Shown here: piece after piece, positions 23,839 to 32,596 of the stretch | Layout: each line of letters opens with the position of its first letter | How positions within the stretch are numbered: position 1 is the stretch's first letter | Source: Leptobacterium flavescens | GTDB lineage: Bacteria > Bacteroidota > Bacteroidia > Flavobacteriales > Flavobacteriaceae | Reading direction: 5' to 3' | NCBI RefSeq assembly: GCF_010671605.1 | Contig: NZ_JAABOO010000001.1 | Span: 310,001-374,000 of the forward strand | Length of the DNA: 64,000 nt | Notes under the pieces: generated by a model | Databases searched by the model: none | What the model was told of the DNA's origin: nothing | What the model saw: the letters and a program-made list of their open reading frames with translations, nothing else | Made by a program: the position numbers and the translations under genes

Positions 23839-25377
23839 TTAATTACAGTTATTATTAATGGAGTTAAAATTTGAATCAAACTGAGTTGTTATAAAATTTT
23901 CGGGGTCAAATTTTTGAGAGAAATTTGAATTAAATACTTGAATATGAATATGAGGCGTTACTTTTCTACCTTTAGGTGGGTTTGCATTTCCAGTATTTCC
24001 AGCCAAACCAATCACATCACCCATATTTACAGTATCACCAACTTCAACTAAAACTCTGTTTAAATGATTAAATTTTATATGCCGTGTTTCTCCGTTTTCA
24101 ACAAATGTTATGACAACAAAATTGCCAAAAGAACCTTCTTCATACTTACCAGGTTCAAATGTATCTCTTATACTTGTTACCGTCCCTGTATGTGTTGCAT
24201 AGGCATCATCATTTAAGCCTGCTTTTATATCTAATCCATCGTGCCTTTTTGAACGTTCTACACCATCACAAATACTATTTGCATTTGTTCTTGTACATCC
24301 AAATGTACCTCCTCTTTTCCCTGATGAGCCAGATGATACAATTTCTGGATTAGATACAGGATCTCCCATACATGGTAAATCTATACAATTACCATTCCCA
24401 TCTGGTGTTGTCCCATCCGGGCATCCACAAAGCCCTGTTGCCGGGTCTTCGACTTGAGTAGGTGGACATTCACACTCATTTTGCTCATTTAATATCTTAC
24501 CTCCCGTACAGTTTTGATTGTTATCTCCGGTATTACCTCCTGCACCTCCAGCACCATCAAATGGATCAGTCCATCCATCTATATCGCTACCTCCTCCATC
24601 GTCACAACCGGGATCTATACCTTCCGTACTGGATCCACCATGACAGGTATAACCAGTTATGACCTGAGTACACTCTAACGGCACATCACCATCATCTTGA
24701 CTATCTGTACTGGTTCCGCCAAAACCATTCATATGTCCCCCATCTGTACCAATACATACACTTTCATAATTAGCAAAGCAAACAATATCGCCTCCACCAC
24801 AATTACTACTAAAAGCAATTGTTTGATCATTAAAAGAAGGTGTGATTTGTGAAGTGTCTTCATTGGAAGTATCTTCATTTTCATGATCATCTAAATAGAC
24901 TAATTGCTCTCCTTCTTCTAAAACAATATCACTTTCAACAGGTTTCACCCAGTATTGTATATCACCATCTTCTTTATGATAGCCTGCTAGCCATCCAATT
25001 AAACGGTTATCATCATTGAATAACGGAAATACAGTAGAAGTATTCGAGCTATCAATTACGTGTAAATTTTCAAAATTTATTTCCCCATATTCTTCTTCAA
25101 AGGTTTGCCAGACATCTTCTTCATTAGAATCTGAACTTTCTGTTGCTGAAGAGGTAATTTCATCTATCCCCCCTTCCTTATTAAATGGGTAAGGTGGTAC
25201 TTGCTTAGCGGCTAAGCTTCGCCTTTGAAACTCTAAGGCAATAGGGTTGTTAATTACGGCCTCTTGGGCTGAGGTTTCGTTTAGATCGTTTTGTTCAGAA
25301 TCATCATCAGTCTGACAGCTGAATGCAATAAGCAGTATCATTAATGCCAACGCACTCAAAAATGAAGCTCTTTCCAT
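23839..25377 (-). CDS. M23 family metallopeptidase, lipoprotein
   Basis: The 512-residue protein has a lipobox ending IAFSC (Cys21). An acidic region follows, then a Gly/Cys-rich middle (about residues 190-350) with an EGF-like run of closely spaced cysteines. The C-terminal M23 (LytM) domain has zinc ligands His379 and Asp383 in HDGLDI and His478 of the HIH motif (476-478). M23 enzymes cut peptidoglycan cross-links or elastin-like peptides. Lipid anchoring and the Cys-rich spacer suggest a surface or outer-membrane position. It is the first gene of a two-gene operon with a small secreted protein. Confidence 0.9.
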   Translation of the reverse strand: MERASFLSALALMILLIAFSCQTDDDSEQNDLNETSAQEAVINNPIALEFQRRSLAAKQVPPYPFNKEGGIDEITSSATESSDSNEEDVWQTFEEEYGEINFENLHVIDSSNTSTVFPLFNDDNRLIGWLAGYHKEDGDIQYWVKPVESDIVLEEGEQLVYLDDHENEDTSNEDTSQITPSFNDQTIAFSSNCGGGDIVCFANYESVCIGTDGGHMNGFGGTSTDSQDDGDVPLECTQVITGYTCHGGSSTEGIDPGCDDGGGSDIDGWTDPFDGAGGAGGNTGDNNQNCTGGKILNEQNECECPPTQVEDPATGLCGCPDGTTPDGNGNCIDLPCMGDPVSNPEIVSSGSSGKRGGTFGCTRTNANSICDGVERSKRHDGLDIKAGLNDDAYATHTGTVTSIRDTFEPGKYEEGSFGNFVVITFVENGETRHIKFNHLNRVLVEVGDTVNMGDVIGLAGNTGNANPPKGRKVTPHIHIQVFNSNFSQKFDPENFITTQFDSNFNSINNNCN

Positions 25378-25680
25378 AATGCTTAAAAGTTTACGGTTTA
25401 CAAAATTGAGTTATCAACCAGAAATTATTCAATGGAAATGTTTTTTAAAGACATCTATAGAGATTGGTTAGTTAACCCGAAAAACTAAAGTGAATATAAG
25501 TAATTATTTTCTAAAATAATAATAAAATACAATATAATATTGCAGAAAAACCTTAAATTTTATTTTAGAACAAATCTAAAACATGTAAGCTTTTTTAACT
25601 TTAACATTTTGGCAGATTTATTAGGATAGCTTGTAAAATTGTCTATTTTTTGTAGACACTTCCATAACCATCACTTCTCC
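25378..25680. other. AT-rich intergenic region
   Basis: No gene or RNA is seen. The stretch is strongly AT-rich and should contain the promoter of the M23 operon on the minus strand. No clear TAnnTTTG element was found on that strand. It runs into R1 copy C. Confidence 0.4.
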
Positions 25681-25773
25681 CTTTTTATCTCCGCTCTGCT
25701 TTTACAAACTCCCTCATTCAAAATTTAACATTCAACATTCCAGTATTACTTGCATAACCCTGGAAAAGGGTCG
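25681..25773 (+). repeat. R1 repeat, partial copy C
   Basis: This copy holds the 5' two thirds of the R1 unit: TTTTTATCTCCGCTCTGCTT, the ACTCCCTCATTC block and the CCAGTATTACTTGC hairpin region ending in GGAAAAGGGTCG. It lacks the terminal GGAAGC/GCTTCC hairpin. The second repeat (R2) follows at once. Confidence 0.75.
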
Positions 25774-25780
25774 CTGATAG

Positions 25781-25811
25781 ATCATTTATGAATATTAAAG
25801 ATTTGTTATCT
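25781..25811 (+). repeat. R2 repeat, copy 2
   Basis: ATTAAAGATTTGTTATCT preceded by ATCATTTATGAAT is nearly identical to 20801-20830 (one indel and one mismatch in about 30 bases). Both copies lie about 100 bases upstream of a plus-strand gene. A shorter relative occurs at 27537-27552. Confidence 0.6.
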
Positions 25812-25907
25812 GCAGGTATAACCAAAATTAACATCACATTAAACCTTTATATACTTTCATTGTCTAAATGAGAGCAAATAAACCTGAAATAACAATATCA
25901 TAAAGTG

Positions 25908-27440
25908 ATGGTGAATTTTAAATATTTCATAATTCCAATGGCACTGCTCCAATTCACATTAGGTTTTGGACAAACTGATGCCCAAAATAAGGCGACTTCT
26001 TCAAGTCCACTTGCTGAACAAAAGCAGTCACTGCTGGAAGCTCACAGCAATCTTATCAGAAAGAACAATTCCTTTTTGACAGCTAACCGCGAAAAGATAT
26101 TCAGTACAGAATTAGAGCGCTTTAACTCAATTATTGATTCTTTGGAGCAAACCGTACAGAAATTGGTCAACAAATACGAAAGAAATTTTGAAGAAATAGG
26201 TTCTCCGATAATTGATAGCCTATCGACTGAAACAAAATTCAAACACAAACGATATCGGTTGTTGTATCCACAAAACTATTATCGTTTCTCAGGCTTTAAT
26301 AAAAAAGCAGTCGTTTCCGGTGACTATTTTGAAAATGTAATGAAGGGCAGTTTTAACAGCCCATCCTTATTGCAGTTTAAAGAATATCGAAGATGTGTGA
26401 ATTTTTATCTTGACATTCTTTCTGCTGGAGAATACAAGTTTTCACACCTTGAATATGTTCCTGTAAAGCGTTTGGACAACCGTTATGATGCCATAGTCGA
26501 TTTGGACGCTCATCAGAGCGTTAAAGATTTTTTTATCAAGGAGCATTTTACTTCCAATATTTGGACCTATCGTGTCGAGGCTTTTGATTACGCTTTTGCG
26601 AAAGTTTTGGAAGATGTCAAAAATCAAGATTATATAAAGGAAATTAAGGATACCTACAAAATGGGTAAAGACAGAAGGAATGATGCCAGCGAAATAAAAG
26701 TTTACAAAACTGTAGATGGTATCACTCTTAATGCTCATATTTTTTATCCGAAAAATCACGATAAAAGTCAGGCAAAACCTGCGCATCTGTTTTTTCACGG
26801 TGGTGGTTGGGCGATTGGACTACCTGAATGGAGTTATGGCGCTTGTAAGGCTTCCACGGAAGAAGGAAGAGTAGCAATAACTTTTGATTATCGTCTTAGG
26901 AATATCCACGGTACAGATGTAAAAGCTTCGGTAAGTGATGCGCTAACTGCGATAGCTTGGGTAAGGGAAAATGCGAAGGAATTAGGCATTGACCCAAACA
27001 AGATTTTGGCGGACGGTTTTTCTGCAGGTGCGCATTTAGCTTTGGTTTCAGCTATGATTGAAAACCCTGAAGATTTTGGTGTGACGTCAAAATATAGTTC
27101 AAAACCTGATGCCATAATTTTGGGGTCCTGCCCATACAACATTGCAGGCAGAGATGTATACAACATCAATTACGACACAAGAACAATCTCACCACTTTAT
27201 CTTATTGAGGAAAACCTTCCACCCATACTCGCCTTCCACGGTGAGGACGATGATATGGTCGAATTTTCTGAATTTGAAAAATTCAGGGATGCCATTCAAA
27301 AAACCAGGAATAGTTTCACTTCACGTTCATATGCCGGTGCAGGACATTTTTATTTTAGAGGAAGCTCTCAAAAGGATTCGGATGAAAGAAGAAGGCTTAC
27401 TGAAGAATTTTTGCTGAAAAATGGTTTTAAAATGGAATAA
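25908..27440 (+). CDS. Secreted alpha/beta hydrolase with TlpA-like helical N-terminal region
   Basis: The ATG at 25908 gives 510 residues; a GTG at 25905 is less likely. A signal peptide ends at GFGQ. Residues about 100-250 are helical and resemble the segment that precedes the thioredoxin domain in DUF4369/TlpA-type proteins (SGDYFENV, VKDFFIKEHFTSNI). From about residue 265 the protein is a carboxylesterase/BD-FAE-type hydrolase with the oxyanion motif HGGGW (297-301), nucleophile Ser372 in GFSAG, a likely acid Asp in HGEDDDMV and His in GAGHFYF. It is a periplasmic esterase. The N-terminal resemblance is by eye. Confidence 0.85.
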   Translation: MVNFKYFIIPMALLQFTLGFGQTDAQNKATSSSPLAEQKQSLLEAHSNLIRKNNSFLTANREKIFSTELERFNSIIDSLEQTVQKLVNKYERNFEEIGSPIIDSLSTETKFKHKRYRLLYPQNYYRFSGFNKKAVVSGDYFENVMKGSFNSPSLLQFKEYRRCVNFYLDILSAGEYKFSHLEYVPVKRLDNRYDAIVDLDAHQSVKDFFIKEHFTSNIWTYRVEAFDYAFAKVLEDVKNQDYIKEIKDTYKMGKDRRNDASEIKVYKTVDGITLNAHIFYPKNHDKSQAKPAHLFFHGGGWAIGLPEWSYGACKASTEEGRVAITFDYRLRNIHGTDVKASVSDALTAIAWVRENAKELGIDPNKILADGFSAGAHLALVSAMIENPEDFGVTSKYSSKPDAIILGSCPYNIAGRDVYNINYDTRTISPLYLIEENLPPILAFHGEDDDMVEFSEFEKFRDAIQKTRNSFTSRSYAGAGHFYFRGSSQKDSDERRRLTEEFLLKNGFKME

Positions 27441-27441
27441 A

Positions 27442-27474
27442 GCCTGCAGAGAACAATATGTATAAGTAATAGCG
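27442..27474 (+). other. Post-gene motif P1, copy c
   Basis: GCCTGCAGAGAACAATATG followed by TATAAGTAATAGCG begins 2 bases after the hydrolase stop. It shares the GCC-n-AACA-n-ATGTATAA pattern with other P1 copies. Confidence 0.4.
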
Positions 27475-27500
27475 ATTTAGGCGATAGAACGAAAGTATGA

Positions 27501-27534
27501 AAAGCCAGGGAAAGCTCCGCTTTCCCTGGCTTTT
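27501..27534. terminator. Strong bidirectional terminator
   Basis: Perfect 15-bp arms (27501-27515 and 27519-27533) flank a TCC loop, with A runs on one side and T runs on the other. It lies between two convergent genes. Its centre AAAGCTCCGCTTT resembles the hairpin at the end of the R1 unit. Confidence 0.9.
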
Positions 27535-27561
27535 GTTAGGAGCCTTTGTTATCTGCTGGCT

Positions 27562-29205
27562 TTATCTTTCATCTAGTATAGCTGGCAATATATAATCAAC
27601 TATCATCTTATCTGAATTGGCTTGAGATCCAGGATTGCCATATGCTGAAGTTGTAATGACAATAACAAAAGGAATATCTTTAAAAACTAAAATCCTATTA
27701 CCTCCAGTACCGGTACAAAAAGATACTTCATAATCTTTATTATCTACTGTAAATATTCTATTCCAGAATAAATAACCATAATGCCAACCTTCTATTCCTC
27801 CATAGTCTTGCGATACTTGTTTGGCTAAGCTTTTTTCTACCCAGTTTTCAGTGAGAATTTGTTTGCCTTTCCATTTGCCTTTGTTTTTATATAGCTGTCC
27901 GTATTTAGCAAAATCTATAGCTCGTAGTTCCAGGCCTCCACCCATATATGCAATATTTTGAGGGGTATAAAGCCACTTATAATTGGTGATATCTAATGGA
28001 GTGAATAATTTTTTATCGGCATAAGAGACAAGTCCACCCGGAATCGATTTGTGCAAGATATCCCCTAGCAAATTAACTCCAGCCGTAAAATAATTATAAT
28101 CTTTGCCTATTACTTTAGTTTTATGCATAGGTAAATCTAAAGTGAATTTCACCCAATTATTAGTAGCTTGCATTTTGTCTTCAGTCCCTGGGTTGTCGTC
28201 ATTAGAATTATCATCACCCAAAAATCCGGAACTCATAGTTAAAAGCGATTTTAGCGTTACAGAATCTTTTTTAGCGCTATAATTTTCATATGCTTTTAAA
28301 TCATAGAAATCTTTTAATAAAGCATTTTCGTTTTTTATAATTTCTTCTTCAATGGCAATCCCCATGATGGTAGAGGCAAATGATTTCCCTACCGACCTGG
28401 TATCGTGTAAGCTCTCTCTTGTTGAATCATTAAAATATTCTTCTATTAAGAGTTTACCATCTTTTATTACAACGATACCATTAATATCTTCAAATCTGCC
28501 TTCTGCAATTTTTCTATTGAGAGCTTCAATTTTATTTTTGTCAAAATTATCTTTAGAAACTTCAAAGCCGCTATTGGGTTGTATTTTCTGAACAGGAACT
28601 AAGTTCTCATCTATATTTATTTTAGGAACTTCTACAGCAATATTTCCTTTTGCCAAAAGAGGGCCCACTTTTAATACATCTTCGTTTAAATAGGATCTTA
28701 CTTCGATACCTAACGTATGATTTCCTTCAGTAAATGCATCTAGCCCGCCATTAAATTTCATAAACCGTTGCCACATAAACCAGCCCCAAAAGCCTATTCG
28801 CTCTGGTGTTACTAATGGTATTACTTGTCTAAGCTGTTCTGTTTTTCGGGTTTTTGGTCCTGCTCCGGTGTTTAAGTTCTCTACATAAATTATTTTTCCA
28901 TCTACCAAATATGAAAATTGAAAATTTCCTTTGCTTAATAATTCATCTTCAGATAGGCTTGGTGCTAATTCTTGAAGACTTTGTATCAGTGGTTTCTCCA
29001 AAGTAAAGACAATACTAAGGTAGTTGTCGTTATGTAAATTGAAGTTTTTCGAATAAGGTTCTGAGGAAATTTTAGCTTTTGTAAAATCTACTTCCGAAAA
29101 ATATAAATTCTCTTTTTCGTTGGAGCCTGTGTTCTGTGATTGACTATTGTTCTTACAAGATATCAATAGACAGATAATAAGGGTAAATAAATAATTTGAT
29201 TTCAT
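27562..29205 (-). CDS. Serine hydrolase lipoprotein with extra N-terminal domain
   Basis: The 547-residue protein has a lipoprotein signal ending LLISC (Cys17). Residues 30-200 form an additional beta-rich domain of unknown role. The beta-lactamase-fold domain (about 225-545) has Ser271-x-x-Lys274 in RSVGKSFAS and a FCTGTGGN element near the C-terminus corresponding to the third motif. The second motif is Tyr-Phe-Thr rather than Tyr-x-Asn. Probably a periplasmic esterase or peptidase. It is divergent from the AraC membrane regulator, which may control it. Confidence 0.87.
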   Translation of the reverse strand: MKSNYLFTLIICLLISCKNNSQSQNTGSNEKENLYFSEVDFTKAKISSEPYSKNFNLHNDNYLSIVFTLEKPLIQSLQELAPSLSEDELLSKGNFQFSYLVDGKIIYVENLNTGAGPKTRKTEQLRQVIPLVTPERIGFWGWFMWQRFMKFNGGLDAFTEGNHTLGIEVRSYLNEDVLKVGPLLAKGNIAVEVPKINIDENLVPVQKIQPNSGFEVSKDNFDKNKIEALNRKIAEGRFEDINGIVVIKDGKLLIEEYFNDSTRESLHDTRSVGKSFASTIMGIAIEEEIIKNENALLKDFYDLKAYENYSAKKDSVTLKSLLTMSSGFLGDDNSNDDNPGTEDKMQATNNWVKFTLDLPMHKTKVIGKDYNYFTAGVNLLGDILHKSIPGGLVSYADKKLFTPLDITNYKWLYTPQNIAYMGGGLELRAIDFAKYGQLYKNKGKWKGKQILTENWVEKSLAKQVSQDYGGIEGWHYGYLFWNRIFTVDNKDYEVSFCTGTGGNRILVFKDIPFVIVITTSAYGNPGSQANSDKMIVDYILPAILDER

Positions 29206-29437
29206 AATTGTAATTTGATTTGATGAAAAATGTTATTTTAAGACACTGTTATTTTGATTAGTCTTTTTGGCAAAGAAACCTTTTTTTCGTCATCAGATGC
29301 GCCAATTTTCGCTGTTAGATGTCCTAAACTATAGTATCAGACTATTTTTTAGTCCATCTAATAAAAATGAAATGATAAAAACATTAAACTTATTTTAATC
29401 TTAGATGAAGAGATGACAATATTAAAATTTTGAATCG

Positions 29438-30556
29438 ATGAGTATATCGTTATATGAGCTATTTCTGGTATCGATTATTGGCCAGTGTATTTTTTTGATT
29501 TTTGCGATTCAGTATATCCCTAAAAAACACACAGGGGCAAACAGAATTATACAGTATTTATTAGTTATTTATTGCGTTTTTTTATTCGAAAGAGCCTTAG
29601 GTCATGAATTTGATATAGACTTTTTACGACGGTATAGCAATTTTATTAATACTTTATATCTTTTAATTGGACCTTTCGTCTATACATATATTAGACGGTT
29701 ATTTTTTTATAAAAACGGAAACTATCAGTTAGCATATTATCATTATTTGCCGGCACTATTTTATGTAGGATACTGTTTTTTACATATTTATTATTACGAT
29801 TCAATAAAAGATTACAAAAGCTATTTTAACACTTTACTGTTTTGGAATGATATCATATTTTTCATTTCTATTTCAGCTTATTTATTCATATCGAATAGGC
29901 TATTAAATTACTACAAGAAAAATGAAGAGCAAGAACTGTCTTTTAATCAGACCATTATAAAATATGTCGAGATCATGCTCATTTGTTTATGGGTTTATAT
30001 GATTTTTTGGTTGTTAGGCATTATTGAACGCTTTGTGATTAAATTACCGATTGATATTAGAATGATTTGGGATATATCATGTTTAATCTTTGGAATACAG
30101 ATTTACATAGTAGGTTTCTATAATTTAAAACATCCGGAAGTATTTAAAATTCGTTTTCCTTCTAAGAATGGAGACATGTCTAAAAGAAAGAATAAACTTG
30201 ACGAAAATGAAATAAGCAAGATTCAAAACCTGGTTGATGTATTCTTTAAAGAAGAAAAGGGGTATCGACGACCAGAATTAAGTTTGGCAATTTTAGCGAA
30301 TGAAATTAATACGACAACCAATAAATTATCATGGGTTCTCAATAATATCTATAAAAAAACATTTTACGAACTGGTCAATGAATATCGTGTTGAGGATTTT
30401 TCACAAAGGATCAACGAAAATGCTCATAAAGAATTTACATTAATTTCTATTGCATATGAGGTAGGGTTTAATTCTAAATCCACATTTTACAAGGCGTTTA
30501 AAGAAGTTAAAAAGATTACTCCCTCGGAGTATATCAAACAAGTTGAAAACTTATGA
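29438..30556 (+). CDS. Membrane-bound AraC-family regulator
   Basis: The 372-residue protein has six or seven N-terminal membrane helices (to about residue 235) and a C-terminal AraC double HTH (about 265-370) with LSLAILANEINTTTNKLSWV and FTLISIAYEVGFNSKSTFYK. The architecture is a one-component sensor in which the membrane part replaces a soluble ligand domain. It is well known in Flavobacteriaceae. The gene is divergent from the 547-residue serine hydrolase lipoprotein and upstream of another, which are the likely targets. Confidence 0.9.
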   Translation: MSISLYELFLVSIIGQCIFLIFAIQYIPKKHTGANRIIQYLLVIYCVFLFERALGHEFDIDFLRRYSNFINTLYLLIGPFVYTYIRRLFFYKNGNYQLAYYHYLPALFYVGYCFLHIYYYDSIKDYKSYFNTLLFWNDIIFFISISAYLFISNRLLNYYKKNEEQELSFNQTIIKYVEIMLICLWVYMIFWLLGIIERFVIKLPIDIRMIWDISCLIFGIQIYIVGFYNLKHPEVFKIRFPSKNGDMSKRKNKLDENEISKIQNLVDVFFKEEKGYRRPELSLAILANEINTTTNKLSWVLNNIYKKTFYELVNEYRVEDFSQRINENAHKEFTLISIAYEVGFNSKSTFYKAFKEVKKITPSEYIKQVENL

Positions 30557-30629
30557 AACGCCATTTTATCATGGCAAAAAAGTTTACGGTCAAGTTCTGG
30601 TGTAGCATCAAGCAACCACTTGTAAACAT

Positions 30630-30650
30630 GCATTATACATGATGTTGGGC
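30630..30650 (-). other. Post-gene motif P1, copy d (reverse orientation)
   Basis: Read on the minus strand, GCCCAACATCATGTATAATG matches the P1 pattern. The plus strand carries GTTGGGC, a GTTRRRY core of the type found in integron attC sites, but the second core is not evident. Confidence 0.35.
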
Positions 30651-30794
30651 ATAGTTATATTGTATTTAACCAGAACATTATTCCTACACAAATTACAAAA
30701 AGAATAAAGTCAATGATCGTTATTTTTCTGTTGGCAGTAATTATTTGTAACAATACGATTGTAAGATCGTCTTCAGGATAAATCACGAAAAAAC

Positions 30795-31928
30795 ATGAAA
30801 TTACATTTAGTCATTTACTCCCTTTTACTGCTAACTTTAACCTCTTGCGGAACTCAATTTACAATTGATAATAACTTACCACTTGAAGATAAAGTGGATA
30901 AATACTTTACCTACCTGACAGAGGAGAAAAACTTTCACGGCGTTGTTTTAATTTCTAAGGAAGGAAAAGTTTTAATTAATAAGGGCTACGGAAGTGCCTC
31001 GGATAAAAAACAATTATCAATGAAACCCGGGACCATTTTGGACATTGGGTCTATAACCAAGCCATTTACCTCAACAGCGATAATGAAATTAGTAGAGGAA
31101 GAAGTGTTAGATACAGAACAAAAAATTATCAATTTTTTTCAAAATGTTCCCGTGGATAAACAAGCCATTACTGTTCATCAATTACTGACACATACATCAG
31201 GACTTCCCTCTGACTTTGCTGATGACTTAGATACCCTAACCAAAGAACAAGCATTACAAAAAATATTAAGCAGTGAACTCGTGGCTCAACCAGGGGAAAA
31301 ATATGAATATTCAAATACAGGTTATGCTGCCTTAGCACTCATAATTGAGAAAGTTACCAATCAAAGTTATCATTCCTATGTGAGAGACAGTATCTTTTCA
31401 AAGCTAAATATGAATTCATCAGGTTTTTATGGCGACAATTATTTGTCAAAGAACTTATATTACACTGGATATATGAATAATACTAAAACTGATTATACCA
31501 CTATTAATGCTTCTTATTTATATGGAAATACCTTGGGTAATGGAGGTGTATTATCTACAGCGGACGACATGCTAAAATGGATAAATGCTGTTACTGACAA
31601 TTTTTTCAGTTCAGCGATTAAAGAAAGAATATTCAGTAACTCCAACGGTGGTTATGGCTATGGATGGGTGGTAAATTCTACGGATTACGGCAAAAAATTA
31701 TGGCATGATGGTGGAGGGCTTGGCGGCAATTCTTATGTAGCAATGTATCCCGAAAAACAAATCACAATAATCATTCTATCTAACCGTATCACTTACCGAA
31801 CTGTGTTTGGTATTCCAGTGAAAGTGTTGTTACCTGCTGACGAGGCAGGAAAACAAATAATGGAAAATATGATGAGTAATGACTTTACAAAAATGCCTAA
31901 GAAATCTATCCCAGGCGGTAGGTGGTAA
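30795..31928 (+). CDS. Serine hydrolase lipoprotein, class C beta-lactamase fold
   Basis: The 377-residue protein has a lipoprotein signal ending TLTSC (Cys18). The catalytic motifs are Ser86-x-x-Lys89 (DIGSITKPFT), a Tyr-Ser-Asn in YEYSNTGYAAL and a His-Asp-Gly-Gly in WHDGGGLGGN. Substrate unknown; acts at the cell envelope. It is a single gene downstream of the membrane AraC regulator and is followed by a P1 motif and the R1 array. Confidence 0.9.
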   Translation: MKLHLVIYSLLLLTLTSCGTQFTIDNNLPLEDKVDKYFTYLTEEKNFHGVVLISKEGKVLINKGYGSASDKKQLSMKPGTILDIGSITKPFTSTAIMKLVEEEVLDTEQKIINFFQNVPVDKQAITVHQLLTHTSGLPSDFADDLDTLTKEQALQKILSSELVAQPGEKYEYSNTGYAALALIIEKVTNQSYHSYVRDSIFSKLNMNSSGFYGDNYLSKNLYYTGYMNNTKTDYTTINASYLYGNTLGNGGVLSTADDMLKWINAVTDNFFSSAIKERIFSNSNGGYGYGWVVNSTDYGKKLWHDGGGLGGNSYVAMYPEKQITIIILSNRITYRTVFGIPVKVLLPADEAGKQIMENMMSNDFTKMPKKSIPGGRW

Positions 31929-31979
31929 ACTCAATAAATATTTTTTTGTCTTATGTATTTTGAAAGTGAGAAGGAAAAC

Positions 31980-32010
31980 GCCCAATAACAAAATGTTTAT
32001 GCAATGCGGG
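31980..32010 (+). other. Post-gene motif P1, copy e
   Basis: GCCCAATAACAAAATGTTTA followed by TGCAATGCGGG lies 52 bases after the serine hydrolase stop. It shows the same GCC-n-TAACA-n-ATGTTTAT order as other P1 copies. Confidence 0.4.
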
Positions 32011-32038
32011 GGTTTAGCGTAAGTATTAAAAGCAATTT

Positions 32039-32168
32039 CTTTTATTTCCGCTCTGCTTTTGCAAACTCCCCCATTCAACATTTAGCATTCAACACTTCAG
32101 GATTACTTACGTGATCCTGAAAAAGGGTCGTTGCTCATCAAAAGCCGGAGGAAGCTCCGCTTCCTTAC
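32039..32168 (+). repeat. R1 repeat, full copy D
   Basis: A complete unit of about 130 bp. It opens with a T-rich start and TTTCCGCTCTGC, continues with the CATTCAACATT block and the hairpin TCAGGAT/ATCCTGA, then AAAAAGGGTCGTTGC, and ends in the hairpin GGAAGC-TCC-GCTTCC. Tandem with copy E with a period of 131 bp (GATCCTG at 32113 and 32244). Confidence 0.9.
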
Positions 32169-32300
32169 TTTTTTATTTCCGCCCTGCTTTTATAAACTCC
32201 CTCATTCAAAACTTAACATTCAACACTTCAGGATTACTTGCGTGATCCTGAAAAAGGGTCGTTGCTCATCAAAAGCCGGAGGAAGCTCCGCTTCTCTTAC
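32169..32300 (+). repeat. R1 repeat, full copy E
   Basis: A complete unit directly abutting copy D. It begins TTTTTTATTTCCGCCCTGC and ends with the AGCTCCGCT hairpin. The six Ts that open the next unit follow the hairpin, so each unit end has the form of an intrinsic terminator. Confidence 0.9.
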
Positions 32301-32348
32301 TTTTTTATTTCCGCCCTGCTTTTACAAACTCCCCCATTCAAAACTTTT
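32301..32348 (+). repeat. R1 repeat, truncated left half-unit F
   Basis: The first 46 or so bases of a unit (from TTTTTTATTTCCGCC to CATTCAAAACTT) are present, then similarity stops abruptly. The missing right half appears at 39966, on the far side of the restriction island (copy G). Confidence 0.85.
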
Positions 32349-32596
32349 ATGAAATATGGATAAATAGCTCTTTAGTTTTAAGCAGTGTATAGTAAATCAT
32401 TTTACATTAAGCTAGAATGAGAAAGAATTTTTCAACCTAAATGGTTCATGATTTCATTTGAAATTTATTCAATATGTAATAGTTAAAATAACATTTCTTA
32501 GAATATTTAAAATCAAGATAATTTAATACTTTTATTCTTAGTGATACTACTAAATTATGTGGTATATTGGGTAACATAAAAACAGTACTGAAATAA
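32349..32596. other. Left flank of the restriction island, AT-rich
   Basis: No gene is seen. The region should contain the hsdM promoter. GTAAATCATTT at 32392-32402 recurs at 39925-39935 near the other end of the island. Confidence 0.4.

Noticed and set aside
32039-32348. R1 array as a CRISPR array
   Set aside because: Whole units of 131 bp abut each other with no variable spacers, and there are no cas genes.
32131-32352. Open frame of 73 codons with repeated peptide segments
   Set aside because: It is R1 repeat DNA read through; the peptide repeat only mirrors the 131-bp DNA period. The similar frames at 39979-40235 are the same artefact.
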